DNA from: Oscillospiraceae bacterium
Lineage (GTDB): Bacteria > Bacillota_A > Clostridia > Oscillospirales > CAG-272
Length of the DNA: 8,889 nt
Reading direction: 5' to 3'
Assembly: GCA_015064665.1 (NCBI GenBank)
Contig: SVRU01000093.1
Span: forward strand, 1 to 8,889
Position numbers and translations under genes: made by a program
In this document: piece by piece, positions 4,350 to 8,889 of the stretch
How positions within the stretch are numbered: the first letter of the stretch is position 1
Layout of the letters: each line of letters opens with the position of its first letter
Notes under the pieces: generated by a model
Told to the model about the DNA's origin: nothing
Database searches by the model: none
What the model saw: only the letters and a program-made list of their open reading frames with translations

Positions 4350-6923
4350 GTGTGAAAGTCCTTTTTTTATTATTCTCCTTATCATATCAAAGGGCATAAC
4401 GGTGGCAGACAGCAAAATAACATTTAAAATTTCCCTGAATGTCAAAGGAATACACCTGAACATCTCCCCGCCGAAATATATCATAAGTATCTGAATAAAT
4501 GAAACAAATGAAAGAATTATAAGGAACGGTTTGTTTTTTCCTATTCCCGAGAAGAACGAAAGTCTCTCTGAGCGTGTATTAAAGCAATTGAAAATACCGG
4601 AAAAGACAAAAAGCGCATAAAAGCCGGTCAAAAAATATATATCTCCTGCACTGCTTCTGAAAAGGCTTTTAAAAAATGGGATATGTAAAAACAAAACACA
4701 GAGTAAAAGAGTATACGTTCCCGTAAGAAGAATCTGGCTAAGCATTTCTCGGGATAGTATTTGTTCACCTCTCTTCTTAGGTTTTTCGAGCATGTAGTAT
4801 TTCATTGGCGCTTCACCTGCAAACGCAAGTCCGCCAAGGGTATCCATTATAATGTTTATCCAAAGCATCTGTATTATCGTTATAGGATTTTCAATGCCGA
4901 TAAACTGCCCGATCAAAGATACCCCACATGCGGTAAGATTCATCATTAGCTGGAAGGATATAAATTTGCGAATTGATTTAAATATCGTTCTGCCATAAAG
5001 AACGGTTTTCGTTATTGCCGTCAAGCTATCGTCTAAAATAACTATATCACCGGCGCTTTTTGCGATATCCGTTCCGCTCCCCATAGCAAATCCGACGTCT
5101 GCAAGCTTAAGCGAGGGCGCATCGTTAATTCCGTCCCCCGTCATTCCGACCACAAGCTCAAGCTCTTGCGATAGCTTTACAAGCCTGCTTTTATCTCTTG
5201 GAAGCGCACGCGCAACAACGTAGAGCCCTGAAATCATAGATTTTAATTCATCGTCGCTCAACTTTTCCATCTCATCGTGCGTTAAAACACCGTTGTCACA
5301 CGACGTTGGCATAATACCGCACTCCTTTGCGATAGCAACGGCAGTTTCCCTGCTGTCGCCCGTAATCATAACAACTCGTACTCCCGCGGAATGTAATTCT
5401 TCTATCGCATCCTTCACACCTACTCTGATTTTGTCCTTTAACACGACAAGAGCAACAAATGAGCGGATACCTGACGACTCACTAACTATGGCAACAAGCC
5501 TCTCTCCACGTGAAGAATGCTCACGGCATTTCTTTTCGATAGTATCTCTTTCAAAGGATATCATTTCTCCGGTTTTGTTTATAGAATTTATGCATGAAAA
5601 AGCTATAATTTCGGGTGCGCCCATCATTATTTTCGTTTTATCAGAAAGCGTAACCGATGAAAACTTTGTTTCGCTGCTGAATGCCTTCTTTTCCGTTATT
5701 TTTACATTCTCTGCGCGCTCTGAAGCAAAGAAATCCATCATTGCTTTATCTGTACTGTTTCCGCCGCTTGAAAATTTTGCTCCTCCCTCAAGAGATATTA
5801 TATTGAGCAATCTGTGAACGGCGCCGTTTTTTCTCAATGAAGCCATATTTTTATATGTAGAATCGCACGTTATGATTTCAGAAACCGTGGTCTTTCCCGT
5901 TGTGAGAGTTCCGGTTTTGTCGGTAAACAAGACGTTAAGAGAGCCTGCGGTTTCTATACCGACAAGCTTCTTTACCATAATTTTATCACGCAGCATTTTT
6001 TTCATATTAGCTGATAAAACAACGGTTATCATCATCGGAAGCCCCTCCGGAACAGCAACCACGATGACTGTTATCATTAGCGTTAAAGCATGAGTTAAGG
6101 TCTTGACTGTAAACGGGATATTTTTTATTGCAACAGTTATTTTTTCTATATCGTATCCGTTATCAGCAACGAACGAGAAAAACAAATAGGTTATCCCGAC
6201 AAGAAACGCCATAAAATATCCGATTTTGCTTATCTGTGAGGCAAGATGAGAAAGACGGAGCTTCAACGGACTCTCACGCGTCTCGCTCTGAACATCCTTG
6301 GCAACCATTCCATAGTACGTATCCTTGCCTACTCTCGTAACACGGATAAATCCCTCACCCTCAGTTACGACAGAGCCTCTGAAAACGTTTTTCTCCGAGG
6401 AAAAATCGTCTTTTTTCGACCTTGCGGCAGGATATTTCAACGCATCTCTTCCCTCACCGTTCAAAGCAGATTGATTCACCGACATTCTGCCGTATATAAT
6501 TTCTCCATCCGCCGCGACAGCCTCACCTGCCGATACGTATACAATGTCACCTACCACAACATCGACGATAGGTATTTTGATGCATTCTCCGCTTCGCACT
6601 ACGCTTACCGTTACCGCGCTACTATCCTGTTGCATTTTTAGAAACGCCTTTTCGCTCCCGGCCTCAGATACAGTCGACACGCTCGTAGCTATAATAACTG
6701 CGGCAATTATTCCTCCGGTTTCCCACCAATTGCAATGACCAAGGGTAAAAACGATTTCAATAAATACCGCAAAAAGCAGAACCTTGATTATTGGATCCGA
6801 CAGATTTTCAAGAAATTTACGAAAAAATCCCTTCGTTCGTTCCTTTACAAGTGAGTTGTCTCCGTATTTTTCTCTTGATAAAGCTACCTCTTTCGCTGTA
6901 AGCCCTTTAATATTATTCAGCAT
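4347..6923 (-). CDS. P-type cation-transporting ATPase, calcium type (PMCA/PacL-like)
   Basis: This membrane pump couples ATP hydrolysis through an aspartyl-phosphate to cation export. The 858-residue product has the full P2-type layout. A short N-terminal cation-ATPase domain is followed by membrane helices near residues 45-82, an actuator domain (about 90-225) and helices near 235-305 with PEGLP (292-296). The phosphorylation motif DKTGTLT (catalytic D335) leads into a compact nucleotide-binding domain. Hinge motifs TGDS (521-524) and MTGDGINDAP (594-603) precede six C-terminal helices. The sixth-helix signature WINIIMDTLGGLA (688-700) carries the Asn and Asp that bind calcium in plasma-membrane pumps, favouring Ca2+, though Mn2+ or other cations are not excluded. 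Unusual points are actuator loop NGEG instead of TGES, and MGAPE where most relatives have KGAPE. ATG 6923 follows GGAGG by 5 nt. No clear promoter was found. The gene converges on the ksgA transcript. Confidence 0.93.
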   Translation of the reverse strand: MLNNIKGLTAKEVALSREKYGDNSLVKERTKGFFRKFLENLSDPIIKVLLFAVFIEIVFTLGHCNWWETGGIIAAVIIATSVSTVSEAGSEKAFLKMQQDSSAVTVSVVRSGECIKIPIVDVVVGDIVYVSAGEAVAADGEIIYGRMSVNQSALNGEGRDALKYPAARSKKDDFSSEKNVFRGSVVTEGEGFIRVTRVGKDTYYGMVAKDVQSETRESPLKLRLSHLASQISKIGYFMAFLVGITYLFFSFVADNGYDIEKITVAIKNIPFTVKTLTHALTLMITVIVVAVPEGLPMMITVVLSANMKKMLRDKIMVKKLVGIETAGSLNVLFTDKTGTLTTGKTTVSEIITCDSTYKNMASLRKNGAVHRLLNIISLEGGAKFSSGGNSTDKAMMDFFASERAENVKITEKKAFSSETKFSSVTLSDKTKIMMGAPEIIAFSCINSINKTGEMISFERDTIEKKCREHSSRGERLVAIVSESSGIRSFVALVVLKDKIRVGVKDAIEELHSAGVRVVMITGDSRETAVAIAKECGIMPTSCDNGVLTHDEMEKLSDDELKSMISGLYVVARALPRDKSRLVKLSQELELVVGMTGDGINDAPSLKLADVGFAMGSGTDIAKSAGDIVILDDSLTAITKTVLYGRTIFKSIRKFISFQLMMNLTACGVSLIGQFIGIENPITIIQMLWINIIMDTLGGLAFAGEAPMKYYMLEKPKKRGEQILSREMLSQILLTGTYTLLLCVLFLHIPFFKSLFRSSAGDIYFLTGFYALFVFSGIFNCFNTRSERLSFFSGIGKNKPFLIILSFVSFIQILMIYFGGEMFRCIPLTFREILNVILLSATVMPFDMIRRIIKKGLSH

Positions 6924-6928
6924 TTCAG

Positions 6929-6933
6929 CCTCC
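6929..6933 (-). promoter_or_regulatory. Ribosome binding site of the P-type ATPase gene
   Basis: GGAGG on the minus strand lies 5 nt before the ATG at 6923, fixing the start. Confidence 0.8.
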
Positions 6934-6994
6934 GTTTTTTATTAAACTATATGAGTCTGATTCTGCTAAAATGAGAAAAACACAATTTTTATAT

Positions 6995-7029
6995 AAAAAA
7001 GGCAAGAGCAATTCAAGTCTCTTGCCTTT
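6995..7029 (-). terminator. Intrinsic terminator after the 6S-like RNA
   Basis: On the minus strand GGCAAGAG and CTCTTGCC pair perfectly (8 bp, 11 bp with flanking A/T pairs) around a 10-nt loop, followed by TTTTTTATAT. It ends the DUF1292/6S-like transcription unit before the ATPase gene. On the + strand the stem is followed by TTTGTCTATTATTTT, so it may work both ways, although no + strand gene is visible upstream. Confidence 0.92.
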
Positions 7030-7045
7030 GTCTATTATTTTAAGT

Positions 7046-7248
7046 AAACCCGCATAGGCCGTGTACAGCATAATTTAACCCTGTGTGTACAGGTGGGTGC
7101 TCTCTCGGTTGCTTTGCGCTTCCAACGTCTGCAATAAGGGGTATAAAAACAGCCTTAAGGCAGGAGGCCTGCATCCCGTCAACCGAAGTCCAAGCTCCCC
7201 GGCAATGTGTGTAGGTCCAAATAGCCATATCACGCACCCCGCAGGAAA
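7046..7248 (-). ncRNA. ssrS: Probable 6S RNA
   Basis: 6S RNA binds housekeeping RNA polymerase by imitating an open promoter and dampens transcription in slow growth. This 200-nt minus-strand segment has no credible coding frame but folds in the 6S manner. The closing helix is CCTGC (7245-7241) with GCGGG (7053-7049), continued by CGTG-A-TATGGC (7234-7224) with GCTGTACACG (7069-7060), 10 bp with one bulged A. A large central bubble follows, whose 3' side holds a small hairpin CCTGT-ACAC-ACAGG (7093-7080) followed by GGTTA, as in enterobacterial 6S RNA. An apical stem TCGGTTG (7186-7180) pairs with CAACCGA (7111-7105), capped by an imperfect hairpin. It begins just after the DUF1292 stop and ends before a strong terminator. 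No own promoter is evident, so it may be processed from the upstream transcript. Exact ends are estimates. Confidence 0.75.
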
Positions 7249-7255
7249 AAATCAA

Positions 7256-7555
7256 TTACTGCTCGTCGTAATCAAGCTCGCTGAAGAGAAGATCGTTGAA
7301 ATAATCCTCTACCTTTTCAAAGACGTCATCATCCTCGATTGTTTCAAGAATGATCTCCTCACCTTCCTCACGGAATTCAAGAATAATGTACTCATCGGTA
7401 TCAATATTTGCCTCAACGAGAGCAAAATAATTTTTACCGTCAACCTCACCCTGAGCTATAACCTCAAAGTCCTGATCCTCACCTGTCTCTTCGTCGGTAA
7501 GAGTTATTATCCACGGCTCTTCGGTTTCAAAATTAAGGTTCTTGTTATCTTCCAT
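7256..7555 (-). CDS. DUF1292-like small acidic protein
   Basis: The 99-residue product resembles the DUF1292 (YrzB-type) family, small acidic cytosolic proteins of unknown function in Firmicutes. The visible core is IITLTDEETGEDQDFEVIAQGEVDG, then YFALVEAN...DEYIILEF, a pattern of short beta strands with the 'Y-x-A-L' motif, and an acidic helical tail. About 36 of 99 residues are Asp or Glu and only 4 are Lys or Arg. There are no membrane segments or catalytic motifs. ATG 7555 has AAGGAG (7568-7563) 7 nt upstream. The gene has its own consensus promoter and is followed at once by the 6S-like RNA, with one terminator for both. In many Firmicutes DUF1292 genes sit beside ruvX/yrrK; here the neighbour is hemW. 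Family assignment is from sequence pattern, fairly sure. Confidence 0.88.
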   Translation of the reverse strand: MEDNKNLNFETEEPWIITLTDEETGEDQDFEVIAQGEVDGKNYFALVEANIDTDEYIILEFREEGEEIILETIEDDDVFEKVEDYFNDLLFSELDYDEQ

Positions 7556-7616
7556 TGTATTTCTCCTTATGTAAAAAGTCTTATGTTTAAGTTTAGTTTA
7601 TATGTCAACCGATTTA

Positions 7617-7645
7617 ATTATACATTACACGAAAACATTTGTCAA
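7617..7645 (-). promoter_or_regulatory. Consensus promoter of the DUF1292 / 6S-like unit
   Basis: On the minus strand TTGACA (7645-7640) and TATAAT (7622-7617) are separated by exactly 17 bp, a perfect consensus. The start would be near 7610, giving a leader of about 55 nt. A second TTGACA (7608-7603) lies near the start point but has no good -10 box. The promoter begins 8 bp past the hemW stop. Confidence 0.92.
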
Positions 7646-7653
7646 GTGCCAAA

Positions 7654-8775
7654 TTAAAGCAAATCCGAAAGTATCGAATTGCTCAGGTAAAAGCCCTCGT
7701 GTGTTAGTGAAATTCTGTCACCGTTTATTCTGAGAAATCCAAGCTCGGAAAGTCTTTTGATTTTTTCTTCATTCCCATTCAAAAAGCTTTTTCCAAATAG
7801 TTTTTCATATTCGGTAAGCGAAAATCCATCATCAAGTCTCAGCGCAAGCATAGCGTATTCAAACGGATCAATGCCTTTCTGCTCGCTTTCTTCTTTATTG
7901 TATTTTGCTCTGTCGAGCGTAAAATATTCCGAAAAATTCGAGGTGTTATAAAAACGCTTTCCTTCAAAATACGAATGTGCCGAAATACCAAAACCAATAT
8001 ACTCCTCGTCGCGCCAATATTTAAGATTATGCTGTGACGTAAATCCACACTTGGCATAATTTGAAATTTCATAGTGTCTGTAGCCACGTTCGGTGAGCAT
8101 CTTATGGGCTAAGGAATACATTTCATATTCCTCTTCCTCACTTGGTAAATTAAGATTATCTCGGTTTTTAAAGAACGGAGTCCCTTCCTCAATTATCAGG
8201 CCATAACACGATATATGAGAAGGTTTAAGCTCTGTAATTTTTTTGAGAGTTTTCTCAAAAGACGATATGGTCTGCTCGGGAATTCCATACATCAAATCAA
8301 CGCTGAGATTCTTAATTCCAACCGTTTTAAACAGCTGATATGTATTCAAAAAATCCTCAAAGTTATGAATTCTGCCCAACTTTTTCAGCTCGTTTTCGTG
8401 AATTGACTGTAATCCGATGCTTATTCTGTTAACTCCCTCGTTTACAAAAGCAAGAGCTTTTTCTTCTGTCACGGTGCCGGGGTTCACTTCAACCGTTATC
8501 TCTGCGTCCGAAAGAATATCAAAGCTTTCACGCAGTGTAAAAAACACCTTTTTAAACGATTTTACATCAAGCACGGATGGTGTTCCTCCGCCTAAAAACA
8601 CCGTGTTAACTCTAATCTTTTTCTTGCTTGTAAAAAGCTTTATCTCTTCACACAAAGCATCTACGTAACACTTGATTTTTTCTTCATCTGCCGCCTCAGA
8701 GCAAAAATCACAGTAATTGCATTTTCTCTTACAGAACGGAATGTGAACGTAAATACCGATTGGCTTAGTTTCCAT
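7654..8775 (-). CDS. hemW: Radical SAM heme chaperone HemW (coproporphyrinogen III oxidase-like)
   Basis: HemW is a cytosolic radical SAM protein that binds a 4Fe-4S cluster and heme and is thought to insert heme into target enzymes. It was formerly annotated as HemN, oxygen-independent coproporphyrinogen oxidase. The 373-residue product starts [24 protein letters not shown], with the cluster motif CxxxCxxC at residues 15, 19 and 22. It shows GGGTPS (62-67), [26 protein letters not shown], and the HemW-type [23 protein letters not shown] segment, then a C-terminal winged-helix-like HemN_C region. A longer reading from 8868 is rejected because that part is lepA in another frame. ATG 8775 (or 8778) overlaps the end of lepA by 11-14 nt, suggesting translational coupling; no good ribosome binding site is visible. 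lepA-hemW is a common Firmicute pair, usually followed by hrcA-grpE-dnaK, which are not here. Confidence 0.94.
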   Translation of the reverse strand: METKPIGIYVHIPFCKRKCNYCDFCSEAADEEKIKCYVDALCEEIKLFTSKKKIRVNTVFLGGGTPSVLDVKSFKKVFFTLRESFDILSDAEITVEVNPGTVTEEKALAFVNEGVNRISIGLQSIHENELKKLGRIHNFEDFLNTYQLFKTVGIKNLSVDLMYGIPEQTISSFEKTLKKITELKPSHISCYGLIIEEGTPFFKNRDNLNLPSEEEEYEMYSLAHKMLTERGYRHYEISNYAKCGFTSQHNLKYWRDEEYIGFGISAHSYFEGKRFYNTSNFSEYFTLDRAKYNKEESEQKGIDPFEYAMLALRLDDGFSLTEYEKLFGKSFLNGNEEKIKRLSELGFLRINGDRISLTHEGFYLSNSILSDLL

Positions 8776-8889
8776 CATCCAGCTTAAGAACAGCCATAAA
8801 CGCCTCGGGCGTAACCTCAACGCTACCAAGCTTACGCATCTTCTTTTTACCCTCTTTTTGCTTTTCAAGAAGCTTCTTCTTACGGGTAA
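8765..8889 (-). CDS. lepA: Elongation factor 4 LepA, C-terminal end (truncated by window edge)
   Basis: LepA/EF4 is a ribosome-associated GTPase linked to initiation and back-translocation. Only the last 40 residues are in the window. They match the family's lysine-rich C-terminus, with [20 protein letters not shown] followed by [14 protein letters not shown], and end GN then TAA. This tail is well conserved and lies in the position expected upstream of hemW, whose start codon it overlaps. Confidence 0.93.
   Translation of the reverse strand, partial: TRKKKLLEKQKEGKKKMRKLGSVEVTPEAFMAVLKLDDGN

Noticed and set aside
5293..5817. Open frame of 174 codons on the + strand inside the ATPase gene
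   Set aside because: It is a mirror of the ATPase coding frame, which shows all family motifs.
6946..6951. TATAGT as a -10 box for the ATPase gene
   Set aside because: The position 17 bp upstream (TCATTT) does not resemble a -35 box.
7040..7255. Minus-strand 71-codon open frame behind DUF1292
   Set aside because: No ribosome binding site, no family resemblance and strong RNA secondary structure over the same bases; better explained as 6S-like RNA.
7085..7657. Long + strand open frame of 190 codons
   Set aside because: It is antisense to the DUF1292 gene, its promoter and the 6S-like RNA, and its translation has no recognisable domain or start signal.
8776..8868. 31-residue N-terminal extension of HemW
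   Set aside because: These bases encode the conserved LepA C-terminus in another frame; HemW family proteins start near [14 protein letters not shown].

Overview
The window looks like a chromosomal segment of a low-to-moderate GC Firmicute, most likely a Clostridia-class anaerobe. The reasons are the ffh-rpsP-khpA and lepA-hemW gene orders, strong AGGAGG-type ribosome binding sites, near-perfect TTGACA-N17-TATAAT promoters, an encoded CCA on the tRNA, and an acidic DUF1292-type protein. This placement is inferred from gene order and signals, not from a database match. Most of the window is housekeeping DNA; there is no phage, CRISPR array or complete insertion sequence.

Left part, + strand (1-2671): the 3' end of ffh (SRP GTPase M domain), rpsP (ribosomal protein S16) and khpA (KH-domain RNA-binding protein) form a translation/secretion operon. 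It is closed by a strong intrinsic terminator at 1066-1098. A lone glycerol kinase gene, glpK, follows; rimM and trmD, which usually continue this operon, are absent here.

Middle (2672-3940): a 400-bp gap holds the most unusual DNA in the window. A good + strand promoter (2722-2750) leads into a highly foldable region (about 2794-2906). Its arms repeat, in inverted orientation and with a 24-nt hairpin insertion, the anticodon-arm sequence of the tRNA-Thr(CGU) gene that lies just beyond on the minus strand (2938-3013). The tRNA has its own consensus promoter and terminator. After it come ksgA/rsmA (16S rRNA dimethyltransferase) and a small two-helix membrane protein, closed by a hairpin terminator at 4307-4349.

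Right part, minus strand (4347-8889): reading leftward from the right edge, the 3' end of lepA overlaps hemW (radical SAM heme chaperone). A strong promoter just past hemW drives a small, very acidic DUF1292-like gene. Immediately behind it is a 200-nt non-coding segment that folds like 6S RNA, with a closing stem, a large central bubble, a small 3' bubble hairpin and an apical stem. It ends at an intrinsic terminator (6995-7029). Beyond that lies a PMCA-like P-type calcium ATPase gene that converges on the small membrane protein gene.

Together the genes serve protein targeting (Ffh), ribosome assembly and decoding (S16, KhpA, KsgA, LepA, tRNA-Thr), probable RNA polymerase regulation (6S RNA), cofactor insertion (HemW), glycerol use (GlpK) and cation efflux (ATPase).
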